Origin: Undibacterium hunanense
Lineage (GTDB): Bacteria > Pseudomonadota > Gammaproteobacteria > Burkholderiales > Burkholderiaceae_D
Direction: 5' to 3'
NCBI RefSeq assembly: GCF_014284335.1
Contig: NZ_JACOGF010000004.1
Coordinates: forward strand, 486,104-550,103
DNA: 64,000 nt
In this document: positions 52,508-61,493 of the stretch, piece by piece
Layout of the letters: every line of letters starts with the position of its first letter
Numbering within the stretch: the stretch's first letter is position 1
Position numbers and translations under genes: made by a program
Notes under the pieces: generated by a model
Told to the model about the DNA's origin: nothing
What the model saw: only the letters and a program-made list of their open reading frames with translations
The model's database searches: none

Positions 52508-54385
52508 ATGACGACAGAACACGCACTTGTAGAACATGGCAATGCCGCAGGTTTTTCCGGTGGCCCACGCTTACTGGCGGATATTGGCGCTACCCATGCA
52601 CGTTTTACGCTTGAGTCATCTCCGGGCGTGTTTGAATCTGTCAAAGTCTTGAAATGTGACGAATACCCGGACATCATTGCCCTGTTACGTGCCTATCTGT
52701 CGTCGGTACCGGCCAGCAAGGTACATCATGCGGCCTTCGCGCTGGCTAACCCTATCGATGGTGACCAGGTCAGGATGACCAACCGCGACTGGGCTTTTTC
52801 GATTGAAGATGTACGCCGCGAATTTGGTTTATACACCCTGCTCATCGTGAATGATTTTACTGCGCTGGCGATGTCCTTGCCGGGCTTGCAGGCCAGGGAT
52901 CTGATGCAGGTGGGTGGTGGTACACCCGTTGCCAAATCCGTGATTGGCGTGCTGGGGCCGGGTACCGGTCTGGGCGTGTCTGGCCTGATCCCTACGTCCG
53001 ATGGATTTGTTACCCTGGGCAGTGAAGGGGGGCACGTCAATTTTGCACCGGTAGATGAACGTGAATATGCCATCCTGCAATTTGCCTGGAAAGAATGGCC
53101 GCATGTTTCTACCGAACGTCTGATCTCCGGCCCAGGTCTGGAACTGATTTATCGTGCCCTTGCCGATCGCAATAAAAAAACTGTCAAGGGTTTGCCGGCA
53201 CAAGACATCATGCGTGGTGCGCTGACAGATGGCGATGCATTGTGTCTGGAAACACTGGAATGCTTTTGCGGCATGCTGGGCAGTTTCAGTGCCAATCTGG
53301 CAGTTACGCTTGGCGCTTTTGGCGGGATTTATATCGGTGGTGGCATTGTGCCACTGATGGGCGAGCGTTTTGCGACTTCCCCTTTCCGCAGCCGCTTTGA
53401 AGCCAAGGGGCGTTTTTCCAGCTACCTCGCACAAATCCCTACCTTTGTCATCACCACACCGAATCCAGCCTTTTACGGCGTATCAGCGATTTTGTCGGAA
53501 CACCTGCGTGGCCGCAGTGGCGATAGTTCGCTGATGGACCGCATACAGCAATTGCAGTCTGAACTGACGCCGGCCGAAAGACGGGTTGCCAGCCTGGTGC
53601 TGGAAAACCCGCGCACCGTGCTGAATGAAGCCATTGCAGAAATTGCCCGTCTGGCCGATGTCAGCCAGCCTACCGTGATTCGTTTTTGCCGTTCCCTGGG
53701 CTTTCTGGGCCTGGCCGATTTCAAGCTCAAATTTGCCAGCAGCCTGACCGGTACCATACCGGTAAGACACAGCCAGGTACGTATGAGCGACAGTACGCAT
53801 GACCTTAGTGCCAAGGTGATCGACAATACCGTGTCGGCGATTTTGAATTTCCGTGATCAGCTTGATGTGCGTTCGCTGGATCAGGCGATTGCTCTGCTGC
53901 GCAAGGCCAAAAAGGTCGAGTTTTATGCCATGGGTAATTCACGTGCGGTGGCGCTGGATGGTCAGCATAAATTTTTCCGCTTCCGCATTCCCACGGCTTC
54001 CTATGGTGATGCCCATTTGTTTTCCATGGCGGCAGAATTGCTGAATCCGGGTGATGTGGTGATTGTCGTGTCGAATTCTGGCAAGTTGCCAGAACTGTTG
54101 AAGGCAGTGGATGCCGCTCTGCATGCCGGGGCTGATGTCATCGCCATCACGCCGAACCAGTCGCCATTGGCCAAAAAGGCGACGGTCTGTCTGGCCGTCA
54201 ATCATACGGAAGACAATGCTACTTTCCTGTCCATGATTTCACGCATACTGCAATTGCTGCTTATCGATATTCTGGCCGTGGGGCTGTCTATCGATGCACC
54301 AGTGACTGGTACTGGCGGTGATGACGTCAGGCGCAAGGAATTATCACGTTTCAGCAATTTACTGATTTCCCACCTTGACAGTTAA
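52508..54385 (+). CDS. glk: Bifunctional glucokinase / RpiR (HexR)-type transcriptional regulator
   Basis: One 625-residue polypeptide carries three parts. Residues about 20-335 are a bacterial glucokinase (LLADIGATHARF, GPGTGLGVSGLI at 150-161, SEGGHVNFAP, GGIYIGGG), which phosphorylates glucose with ATP. Residues about 340-415 are an RpiR helix-turn-helix (LTPAERRVASLVLENP, IAEIARLADVSQPTVIRFCRSLGFLGLADFKLKF). Residues about 455-595 are a SIS sugar-phosphate-binding domain (VEFYAMGNSRAVA, VSNSGKLPELLKAVDAALHAGADVIAIT). This fusion is known from Burkholderiales. HexR of other bacteria senses KDPG, so the SIS domain probably binds a glucose-derived phosphate. The ATG at 52508 is chosen; the frame is open from 52469. 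Placement after maltodextrin hydrolases fits use of the released glucose. Confidence 0.95.
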   Translation: MTTEHALVEHGNAAGFSGGPRLLADIGATHARFTLESSPGVFESVKVLKCDEYPDIIALLRAYLSSVPASKVHHAAFALANPIDGDQVRMTNRDWAFSIEDVRREFGLYTLLIVNDFTALAMSLPGLQARDLMQVGGGTPVAKSVIGVLGPGTGLGVSGLIPTSDGFVTLGSEGGHVNFAPVDEREYAILQFAWKEWPHVSTERLISGPGLELIYRALADRNKKTVKGLPAQDIMRGALTDGDALCLETLECFCGMLGSFSANLAVTLGAFGGIYIGGGIVPLMGERFATSPFRSRFEAKGRFSSYLAQIPTFVITTPNPAFYGVSAILSEHLRGRSGDSSLMDRIQQLQSELTPAERRVASLVLENPRTVLNEAIAEIARLADVSQPTVIRFCRSLGFLGLADFKLKFASSLTGTIPVRHSQVRMSDSTHDLSAKVIDNTVSAILNFRDQLDVRSLDQAIALLRKAKKVEFYAMGNSRAVALDGQHKFFRFRIPTASYGDAHLFSMAAELLNPGDVVIVVSNSGKLPELLKAVDAALHAGADVIAITPNQSPLAKKATVCLAVNHTEDNATFLSMISRILQLLLIDILAVGLSIDAPVTGTGGDDVRRKELSRFSNLLISHLDS

Positions 54386-54473
54386 TTCCTGGATCGCTGA
54401 CTGATACTTCTGACGCTTGCGCAGATTGACGGCTTGCTGCTATCGTGATCATCTTTCATAGTGATGATCTGTC

Positions 54474-55628
54474 ATGCCGTTTACCGAACCTTTGATGCTG
54501 CTGGATGCTGGGCTGCGTGGCACATTGATTGCCCTGTTACTGCTATTGTCCGCCATCCTCTGGCGTGACCGCCCGCGTCTGACCGTAGTGCGGACCGGCA
54601 TCGCCCTTTGCCTGGGGCTGGCAGTGCAGGTATTTGCGGCTACCCCCTTGTTTGAAGCCATGGTGCCGCGCATATGGCAGGCACCACTGGTGGCTGTTTC
54701 TGTCGCGAATGCAGTGATGTTCTGGATATTTGTACAAGCCCTGTTTGATGATGACTTTGTGCTGCGTCCCCTGCATATTGTGCTCTGGCTGGTGGTGGCT
54801 GTACTCAGTGGCTTGAATTGCGCTGTGGTTGCTGGCAGTTCATCGATACTGACACCGCTATTGTTGGGTATACAACGCGGCGTTCCGCTGTTGTTTGCCG
54901 CTCTTGCTGCTCTGGCTGCCGCCCGGCAATGGCGTACTGACCTGGTTGAGCAACGGCGGCGTCTGCGTGCATTTATCGTGATTACCGGCATTGCCTATAC
55001 CGTCATCCTGCTGGCAGCCCGGCTGGGCTCACCCCACGGGCGCTTAATGGGGCCGACGGCTACTGCCGATGTGCTGATTCTGTTACTGATTATCGCTACG
55101 GTAACAGTCAAAATGTTGAAATTGGGGAATCTGGATTTATTCCCCGCACCACGCCAGCAAGCTCTGCCCGTATCAGGGCAGCTTGATCAGCTTGATATGG
55201 TGCCAGCAGATGAGCCGCTGTCGCCAGGATATCCGCCAATATCCCCGACGCCCAGAGCCGTTGAACATGATCCCGCCGAAGAACGTCTTGCTATCAGATT
55301 GCAGGACCTGATGAAGCAAGAGCGTCTGTATCGTAGCGAAGAACTAAGTCTGGCCAGCCTGGCGGCGCGCCTGCAATTGCCTGAATACCGTTTGCGTCGC
55401 CTGATTAACCAGCGGCTGGGTTATCGCAACTTCAATGCCTACATCAATGAGTTTCGTCTGACTGAGGCACGCACTGCCCTGAAAGACCCGGCGCTACGGG
55501 ATTTGCCGGTGTTGAGCATTGCGCTGGAGGCTGGTTTTCAGTCCATAGGACCATTCAACCGGGCGTTCAAGGCGGCGACTGGCCTTACGCCCACCGAGTT
55601 TCGCAAAGAAAATATGGCCGATTCCTGA
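54474..55628 (+). CDS. Membrane-bound AraC-family regulator
   Basis: The 384-residue protein has about seven N-terminal transmembrane helices (residues 8-215, starting LLDAGLRGTLIALLLLLSAILWRD) and a C-terminal AraC/XylS DNA-binding domain (about 280-378: SLASLAARLQLPEYRLRRLINQRLGYRNFNAYINEFRLTEARTAL, then SIALEAGFQSIGPFNRAFKAATGLTPTEFRK). The linker is Pro-rich and cytoplasmic. It should sense a membrane or periplasmic signal and activate a nearby promoter. The alpha/beta hydrolase gene 100 bp downstream is the simplest candidate target. Confidence 0.9.
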   Translation: MPFTEPLMLLDAGLRGTLIALLLLLSAILWRDRPRLTVVRTGIALCLGLAVQVFAATPLFEAMVPRIWQAPLVAVSVANAVMFWIFVQALFDDDFVLRPLHIVLWLVVAVLSGLNCAVVAGSSSILTPLLLGIQRGVPLLFAALAALAAARQWRTDLVEQRRRLRAFIVITGIAYTVILLAARLGSPHGRLMGPTATADVLILLLIIATVTVKMLKLGNLDLFPAPRQQALPVSGQLDQLDMVPADEPLSPGYPPISPTPRAVEHDPAEERLAIRLQDLMKQERLYRSEELSLASLAARLQLPEYRLRRLINQRLGYRNFNAYINEFRLTEARTALKDPALRDLPVLSIALEAGFQSIGPFNRAFKAATGLTPTEFRKENMADS

Positions 55629-55730
55629 AATCGGCTAGCCGTATTCTGCAATTTGCAGTCTCTGGCAAGACATCGTTTCGTTTCAAACCCATAGTCAGCG
55701 TCGTCGCAGGCCACCGCCTGTGGCTTTCAC

Positions 55731-56816
55731 ATGAACTGGAATCTGACTATGCATACCCTATCTGTTTTTAGCATTCGACGTATCTGGCGGTCTTACCTGT
55801 TCCCTGTATTGATACTTGTCTTGTTCTTATGGGCGAACAGGGCGCAGGCTGGTGTCGGTTTGGAAGAAATACCCGCAACGGCAACTGACGGTATCGTCAC
55901 CCTGTTTTATCCCACCCAGGCTGAGGACCAGCCGCTAAGACGTGGTCGTTTTGTGCTGAACCTGGCAGAGCGGGCCGGGCCGATACGCGGCAATGGTCGC
56001 CTGATTGTCATTTCACATGGTTCTGGTGGTGGGCCTTGGGTACATGTAAATCTGGCACGCGCACTGGTTGAGGCAGGCTTTGTGGTCGCTATGCCGCAGC
56101 ATCATGCGGATAATTTTATGGATGAAAGTAACCCCGGGCCGGATAGCTGGACGCTGAGGCCGGCAGAAGTGTCACGTGCCATTGATGCCGTTGGGCGTGA
56201 TACCCGTTTTGCCAGTTTGCTGATGCTGGACAAAGTCGGTATCTACGGCATGTCCGCAGGTGGACACACTGCCTTGAGCATGGCTGGCGGGCGCTGGTCG
56301 CCAGCCGGTTTCAAGCAGCATTGTGAAGCCAGTCTGGAAGAAGATTTTCAATCCTGCGTTGGTCTGATTACCCGTTTGACGGGCAGCATGTTTGATGGCA
56401 TCAAGAAATGGGCTGCCATGCTGGTGATACGTCATCGTTTCAGTGATGCAACGCCACGGGAGCACCATGACCCCAGGGTCGCTGCCGTGGTGGCAGGTGT
56501 ACCAACTGCTGCTGACTTTGACATGACATCGCTGGCGCATCCGGCCATGCCGGTAGCCCTGATCACGGCTGGGCAAGACCATTGGCTGATACCGCGCTTT
56601 CACAGCGATCTGGTGATGCAGGCCTGTAAAAGCTGCGTGCTGCTGGCTCACTTGCCTGCCGCAGGTCATGGCGCATTATTGTCGCCTTTGCCGCCAGGAT
56701 TGACGGGTTTGGTAGGTGATATGCTGAATGATCCGCCTGGATTTGATCGCAGCCAGATGGCTGAAGTTGACCAGAAGATCGCGCGTTTCTTTGAACAGCA
56801 TTTACTGCAAAAGTAA
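55731..56816 (+). CDS. Exported alpha/beta-hydrolase (dienelactone-hydrolase/lipase-like)
   Basis: The 361-residue protein has an N-terminal signal or anchor (SYLFPVLILVLFLWANRAQAG) and an alpha/beta-hydrolase fold. HGSGGGPWVHVNLARALVEAGFVVAMPQHH supplies the oxyanion region, GMSAGGHTAL the nucleophile serine (G-x-S-x-G-G), and GQDHWLIPRFHSDL and AAGHGALLSP the acid and histidine regions. The layout resembles PAF-acetylhydrolase-like or dienelactone-hydrolase proteins. The substrate is unknown. Starts at 55731 and 55749 are both possible; neither has a strong ribosome site. The upstream AraC regulator may control it. Confidence 0.8.
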   Translation: MNWNLTMHTLSVFSIRRIWRSYLFPVLILVLFLWANRAQAGVGLEEIPATATDGIVTLFYPTQAEDQPLRRGRFVLNLAERAGPIRGNGRLIVISHGSGGGPWVHVNLARALVEAGFVVAMPQHHADNFMDESNPGPDSWTLRPAEVSRAIDAVGRDTRFASLLMLDKVGIYGMSAGGHTALSMAGGRWSPAGFKQHCEASLEEDFQSCVGLITRLTGSMFDGIKKWAAMLVIRHRFSDATPREHHDPRVAAVVAGVPTAADFDMTSLAHPAMPVALITAGQDHWLIPRFHSDLVMQACKSCVLLAHLPAAGHGALLSPLPPGLTGLVGDMLNDPPGFDRSQMAEVDQKIARFFEQHLLQK

Positions 56817-56830
56817 ATTTGAATAAAGAC

Positions 56831-57406
56831 TCATTTTTTCAGCAAGTAATTGAAACTGAACGAGACCCGGTCCGTGTCAGTCAGATTGGCACTGACACGA
56901 TGAAACACGTCCGAGCGGAACAGGACCAGCTTGCCAACGGCTGGTTCTATTACATAATTCTCAAATTGCTTGTATTGCATATCGCATGGGAAAATCGCCA
57001 GGTCACCATCATTCTGATTGGTACTGAAATAATAGGCGCCGCTGATGGGCACGCCTTCGATATTCCTGTCGTGATTATGCCTTTCCTGGTAACCGAATTT
57101 TTTGGTCACGTTAATCCAGCTTTGCGTGTAGCGATGATCAATCTTCCAGTCCTTGTCACGTCTGGTCATATGGACAAACTGCAGCACACTATCTTCGATG
57201 AATTTTCTCAGGGTATGCAAATGGGCGTAGGTAAAAATGTTTTTCTCCTGATCGAAAGACGACAGCACATTGTCACCCCAGGCATGGTTCAGCAAACGGT
57301 TCATGGCATCCTTGTGCTGCAGCACTTCTTCATTGATGCGCGATATGGTGTCATGGTCTGCATGCGAGATGCCGACCAGCGTGGGGAAAAGCACTTCGAT
57401 ATCCAT
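56831..57406 (-). CDS. 2-oxoglutarate/Fe(II) oxygenase-like protein
   Basis: Double-stranded beta-helix protein of 191 residues, resembling the putative 2OG-Fe(II) oxygenases that begin with a short N-terminal segment (MDIEVLFPTLVGISH). Likely iron ligands are in YQERHNHDRNIEGVPISGAYYF (His, Asp region) and in LVLFRSDVFHRVSANLTDTDRVSFSFNY (distal His followed by Arg for 2OG binding). Assignment rests on this motif layout and is moderate. It converges with the hydrolase gene with only 14 bp between them. No terminator is apparent in that gap. Confidence 0.65.
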   Translation of the reverse strand: MDIEVLFPTLVGISHADHDTISRINEEVLQHKDAMNRLLNHAWGDNVLSSFDQEKNIFTYAHLHTLRKFIEDSVLQFVHMTRRDKDWKIDHRYTQSWINVTKKFGYQERHNHDRNIEGVPISGAYYFSTNQNDGDLAIFPCDMQYKQFENYVIEPAVGKLVLFRSDVFHRVSANLTDTDRVSFSFNYLLKK

Positions 57407-57454
57407 ACCTTATTCCTTATTCAAAAGGTGAATGCATAAGGCTGTGATGGTAGA

Positions 57455-57754
57455 TCAAAGCGGGTGATTTGTGTCGCCTGACTTGATGGTTTGCTGGCAA
57501 CTGACCTCCCGTCCGGGTAAGTCGGCGTGCAAAAAATTGAGCAAGGCTTTGGCAATGCCCTGTTCGCGGAATGCCGGTTTCACATACAGGACATTGATGT
57601 GGATGTGCTTGCCGTTGACGCTGCAATCAAGTGCGCCTACATGCTGCCTGTCCCAGAATGCATTGAACTGCACGCTGCACTGATCGGTGCTACTGCATTG
57701 CTTGCAGATCTTCAGGGACTCTGCCAGATTGCCACAGGGTATGGTGTTGATCAT
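57455..57754 (-). CDS. Short GNAT-family acetyltransferase, translationally coupled to tauE
   Basis: The 99-residue product has the GNAT acetyl-CoA motif INVLYVKPAFREQGIAKALLNFLHADLPG near its C-terminus. At this length it has only the core strands, shorter than most GNAT proteins (about 140 and more), and the last acceptor-side strand appears to be missing, so it may be a minimal or truncated member. Its ATG overlaps the TGA stop of the tauE-like gene (ATGA at 57754-57751). This overlap is the main reason for choosing this start instead of an upstream one at 57934. Two CxxC-like Cys pairs occur in the N-terminal half (ICKQC). Confidence 0.6.
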   Translation of the reverse strand: MINTIPCGNLAESLKICKQCSSTDQCSVQFNAFWDRQHVGALDCSVNGKHIHINVLYVKPAFREQGIAKALLNFLHADLPGREVSCQQTIKSGDTNHPL

Positions 57755-58515
57755 CCTCTTGCTCCCCATAGATAATGCAAACCCAGCAAGAGCAAGCCTG
57801 CAAAAAAGCAGCGCTTGAAAACTACGGGTTGCATTTTGTCGCGTAGCACTTGCCCCAACTGCATGCCGGCAACGGCAGGCAACAAGGCAAAAAGAGAATT
57901 GCCAGCGGCGTTCCAGTGCAGTTGCCCCGCCCATGCCAGATTGGCGGCAAGCGCCAGCGTGGAAACGGTAAACGTCAGGCCCATGGCCTGTATCAGGCTG
58001 TCTTTTTCCAGATTCAGGGTTTGCAGAAAAGGCACGGACGGCATCACAAATACACCGGTGGTAGCAGTGACTATGCCTGTCAGTGTACCGGCAACGGAAG
58101 CCATCCTGGTTTCCAGTCTGACAGGCATGTTCCAGTGAAATGATGCCAGGCCCATGCCGGCATAGGTAATCAGGGCCAGACCCAGACCGATACCTGACCA
58201 GTAAGGATTGATACGTGTCAGCAGCAGGGCAGACGCCAATGTGCCTGCGCAGATGCCCAGCAGCATGGGGCGCAGGCGATGCAATAGCTGGCGCAGATCA
58301 GGGCCGGCGGCAAGCTGCCATATATTCGTTAAAAGCGAAGGCATGATCAATAAAGCCGCAGCTTCCATGGTTGGCATGGACAAACTCAGCAAACCTATGG
58401 CGACCGTGGGCAAGCCCAGGCCGACAATGCCCTTGACCATACCAGCAAGTATAAAAACCAGGCAGATCACCAAGAGTTGCTGATAGCTGCCGAACAGGTT
58501 AGACAAGTTTTCCAT
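57751..58515 (-). CDS. TauE/SafE-family sulfite/anion exporter-like permease
   Basis: The 254-residue protein has about eight transmembrane helices. LVICLVFILAGMVKGIVGLGLPTVAIGLLSLSMPTMEAAALLIMPSLLTNIWQ is the family N-terminal half with the GxxxGLGLP loop, and the second half repeats it (GTLTGIVTATTGVFVMPSVPFLQTLNLEKDSLIQAMG). Members export sulfite, sulfoacetate or other small organic anions; the substrate is unknown here. It is divergent from a LysR gene, a common arrangement in which the LysR protein controls the permease. Confidence 0.85.
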   Translation of the reverse strand: MENLSNLFGSYQQLLVICLVFILAGMVKGIVGLGLPTVAIGLLSLSMPTMEAAALLIMPSLLTNIWQLAAGPDLRQLLHRLRPMLLGICAGTLASALLLTRINPYWSGIGLGLALITYAGMGLASFHWNMPVRLETRMASVAGTLTGIVTATTGVFVMPSVPFLQTLNLEKDSLIQAMGLTFTVSTLALAANLAWAGQLHWNAAGNSLFALLPAVAGMQLGQVLRDKMQPVVFKRCFFAGLLLLGLHYLWGARG

Positions 58516-58568
58516 TCACACAGTTTGCCATTGCCAGCAAGAACTGAAAATGTGGAATACACTCAGTT

Positions 58569-58591
58569 AGCCTTCGGATTATACTTAGGCT
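58569..58591. promoter_or_regulatory. Candidate LysR operator between tauE-like and lysR genes
   Basis: AGCCT (58569-58573) and AGGCT (58587-58591) form an inverted repeat with 13-bp spacing, slightly wider than the usual T-N11-A arrangement. It lies in the 115-bp divergent region, about 40 bp before the lysR start. Weak evidence on its own. Confidence 0.35.
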
Positions 58592-58630
58592 GAAGTAGTG
58601 ATGATATGAAAAACTAAGGAAGACTACGCG

Positions 58631-59524
58631 ATGCGCTTTGATCTGGTCGATTTGCAGTTATTTTTGCATGTGGTGGAAGCAGGCAGTATTACGTCCGGAG
58701 CCGGTCGCAGCCATCTGGCACTGGCATCGGCCAGTGCCCGTTTGCGTGGTATGGAAGAGCAGTTGGGTGTAGCCCTGCTTACCCGTAACCGGCGCGGCAT
58801 AGAATTGACCGATGCTGGCCGTACGCTATTGCATCATGCCCGTTTGCTGATGCAGCAAATGGAAAGAATGCGTGGTGATCTCGGCGAATATGCAAAGGGC
58901 TTGAAAGGTCATATACGTCTGCTGTGCAATACCTCAGCCCTGACAGAATTTTTGCCACAGGCCCTGGCCACCTATATGCATGCACACCCACATGTGAATA
59001 TTGAAGTGGAAGAACGGCTGAGCAATGACATCGTGCAGGCCCTGATGGAAGGTCAGGCCGATATCGGTATTGTGGCCAATACAGTCAGTTGTGCGGGTTT
59101 GCAGGTTTTTCCTTTTCGCCATGATCAACTGGTGTTGGTCACAGCATGTGAGCATCCGTTGGCGCAGATGGCGGATGTGGATGGCAGGGTGTCATTTGCC
59201 GATAGTCTGACGTATGATTTTGTCGGACTGGCTGGTGACAGTGCGCTTCAGCAATATCTTAGTGATCATGCCGCCAGACTAGGGCAGCGTCTGCGTTACC
59301 GGCTACGCTTGCGCAGCTTTGACGGCATCTGTCGCATGGTGGAAAGTGGTGCTGGCATTGCCATCATTCCGGAGACAGCGGCATTGCGTTACGAGAAAAT
59401 AATGAAGATCAGCCAGTTGCAACTGACTGACGTCTGGGCGGTGCGGCAACTGCTGATTTGCGTACGCCAGTATGATGAATTGCCAGCCCATGCACGTGAA
59501 CTGATTTCCATGATCAAGGCCTGA
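58631..59524 (+). CDS. LysR-family transcriptional regulator
   Basis: The 297-residue protein has the N-terminal LysR winged helix-turn-helix (MRFDLVDLQLFLHVVEAGSITSGAGRSHLALASASARLRGMEEQLGVALLTRNRRG) and a two-lobe co-inducer domain (about 88-295). The effector cannot be told from sequence. The divergent tauE-like exporter is the likely target, and an inverted repeat lies between them. Confidence 0.9.
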   Translation: MRFDLVDLQLFLHVVEAGSITSGAGRSHLALASASARLRGMEEQLGVALLTRNRRGIELTDAGRTLLHHARLLMQQMERMRGDLGEYAKGLKGHIRLLCNTSALTEFLPQALATYMHAHPHVNIEVEERLSNDIVQALMEGQADIGIVANTVSCAGLQVFPFRHDQLVLVTACEHPLAQMADVDGRVSFADSLTYDFVGLAGDSALQQYLSDHAARLGQRLRYRLRLRSFDGICRMVESGAGIAIIPETAALRYEKIMKISQLQLTDVWAVRQLLICVRQYDELPAHARELISMIKA

Positions 59525-59685
59525 TTCCGTCATCAGAAAGCTATGCATGGTTCATGAACATGCCGCAAGCAAGCATTCGGCGAATTAGAAGACAAATTAG
59601 ACGAGCCGGCATGATTTGCTCGTGCATGGCGGGTTCTTGTTACAATGCAGGCTGATTGTCCTCATCCTTGTTTTTTCCTCCTGCC

Positions 59686-60573
59686 ATGTCCCTGACTCAT
59701 TCATTCAGCAAAGTTTTCAATACTGTTAAAGAAAAGTTGCTTCCTGCCCAGGCTATTCCGCAACAACAGGCAGCCTCACCATCGATTGAAACAGATCCTG
59801 TGCTGATGCAAATGGTGTTTGAAGTATTGACCGCAGAAAACATCAAGGCTACATGGCAAGGCAGTTACCTGCGTCTGGCAGACGGATTGGTATTGGCTGC
59901 CGAAAGGGTCGAAGCAGTGACCCTGGCAGAAGACAGATTCAGAACCTGTACCCGCATTCATGTCAGCCATGCAGACTATTTTCCGCAAGGTCTCAGTGAA
60001 TATCAACATGCAATGGGAACAAGCGAAGTACTGGCGATGACGGAAGGCTTTCGTACCTGGGCCAGGATGGATTTGCTGGCCTTGCTGGATGCCACGCGTG
60101 AGTTACCCAAAGACTGTACTGTCATTGAAATGAATGTGGCGAGTGAGACTGACGTGGCGGCAGGCAAGGCCGTGTACCGCCAAGTCATATTGGGGCCGGT
60201 GGCCCATCTGGCGACCTTGCCAGCTCCCAAGCGCAAGGAAGAGCATCCATTTTGCCCCTGCTGCCTGTTCACGGAAAGCATGCCTGCTTTTCATGACCTG
60301 TTGCAGACCAGGCAATTTTTAGGCGTACGCCTGTTTGTCTCGCGTGACAATGAAGGCAAGCTGGCCGTTGATTGTCGGGTGAATGGCGAAGACTTTCCAG
60401 CAGCAACTGAACATCTGCAGAACTATGCAGAAAAATGGCCACAACGCGGCCTTGAATTTCGCAAGCAGTATGTCGTGATCAGAAGCAGTGAGCGTAGCGT
60501 GAATGCTGGCGGCGCTATTCATTCTGTCGATAATGCTGTCGACAGCGCCAATGCCTCAAGCGCTAAAGTATAG
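59686..60573 (+). CDS. DUF6348-like hypothetical protein
   Basis: I recognise no function; the segment DPVLMQMVFEVLTAENIKATWQGSYLRLADGL resembles proteins assigned to DUF6348. The 295-residue product starts with a basic helix, and a CPCC motif is present (PFCPCCLFTESMPAF, about residue 198), which could bind metal or form a disulphide. The last about 25 residues (SVNAGGAIHSVDNAVDSANASSAKV) are low-complexity. The start at 59686 is ATG; an in-frame TTG lies 30 bp upstream. It stands alone between lysR and ilvE. Confidence 0.6.
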   Translation: MSLTHSFSKVFNTVKEKLLPAQAIPQQQAASPSIETDPVLMQMVFEVLTAENIKATWQGSYLRLADGLVLAAERVEAVTLAEDRFRTCTRIHVSHADYFPQGLSEYQHAMGTSEVLAMTEGFRTWARMDLLALLDATRELPKDCTVIEMNVASETDVAAGKAVYRQVILGPVAHLATLPAPKRKEEHPFCPCCLFTESMPAFHDLLQTRQFLGVRLFVSRDNEGKLAVDCRVNGEDFPAATEHLQNYAEKWPQRGLEFRKQYVVIRSSERSVNAGGAIHSVDNAVDSANASSAKV

Positions 60574-60635
60574 CTGAGCCCAGGCAGGCAAGTTGTAGAA
60601 TCAAATGTCATCCATTTCTATCGTTGAGGAATACT

Positions 60636-61472
60636 ATGTACCGCACTTATTTCAAGGGTCAATGGAGCGAAGGCAATACGCCTTTGTTTGGAGCGATGGA
60701 TCATGCCGTCTGGCTCGGTTCTTCGGTATTTGATGGCGCACGTTCCATACGTGGCCTGACACCGGATTTGCGCCTGCATCTGCAAAGGGTCATACAGTCG
60801 GCCCAGAGACTGGGTCTGCAATGCCCCTACAATGTGGATGAACTCGAAGCCTTGTGCCGCGAAGGCATTGCCTTGTTTCCGGCGGATGCAGAGCTGTATA
60901 TACGTCCGTTGGTATTTGGCACCGATGGCCTGCTTATTCCTGAACCGGCAACCTCCGGTTTTGCGCTGACACTGTTTGACGCAGCCATGCCGGCTTTTTC
61001 CGGATTCTCTGCCTGCCTGTCCAGTTTGCGCCGGCCCGATCCGTCGATGGCGCCGACAGATGCCAAGGCATCTTGTTTATATCCGAATTCCACCAAGGCT
61101 TTGCGCGAAGCCAAAGACCGTGGTTATGACAATGCCGTGGTTTGTGATGTGCATGGCAATGTGGCTGAATTTGCGACTGCCAATATCTTCTTTGTGACGG
61201 CAGACGATGAAATCGTCACCCCCGTTGCGAACGGCAGTTTCTTGTCCGGGATTACCCGGGCCCGTATCATCGGACTGTTGAAAGAAGATGGCAAGCAAGT
61301 GTCAGAACGCACGGTCAAACCGGAAGAACTGTTGCAGGCAAAAGAGATTTTCAATACCGGCAATTTTGCAAAAGTCACACCCTGCACGCGTTACGAAGAC
61401 CGTCAGTTGCCGGTAGGTGACATAGCTACCCGTGCACGCGACCTGTATTTTGCCTTCATGGAAAAACAATAA
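60636..61472 (+). CDS. ilvE: Branched-chain amino acid aminotransferase
   Basis: PLP enzyme of fold type IV that transfers the amino group in the last step of Ile, Leu and Val synthesis. The 278-residue product has YIRPLVFGTDG, the PLP-lysine region PTDAKASCLYPNSTKALREAKDRGYDNAVV, FATANIFFVT and SFLSGITRARII. D-amino-acid aminotransferase and aminodeoxychorismate lyase share this fold, so the assignment to branched-chain substrates is likely but not certain. The ATG at 60636 has GAGGAA upstream; the next gene (VOC) follows within about 20 bp. Confidence 0.85.
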   Translation: MYRTYFKGQWSEGNTPLFGAMDHAVWLGSSVFDGARSIRGLTPDLRLHLQRVIQSAQRLGLQCPYNVDELEALCREGIALFPADAELYIRPLVFGTDGLLIPEPATSGFALTLFDAAMPAFSGFSACLSSLRRPDPSMAPTDAKASCLYPNSTKALREAKDRGYDNAVVCDVHGNVAEFATANIFFVTADDEIVTPVANGSFLSGITRARIIGLLKEDGKQVSERTVKPEELLQAKEIFNTGNFAKVTPCTRYEDRQLPVGDIATRARDLYFAFMEKQ

Positions 61473-61493
61473 GTCTGGTTGTGATGGTTGGTC

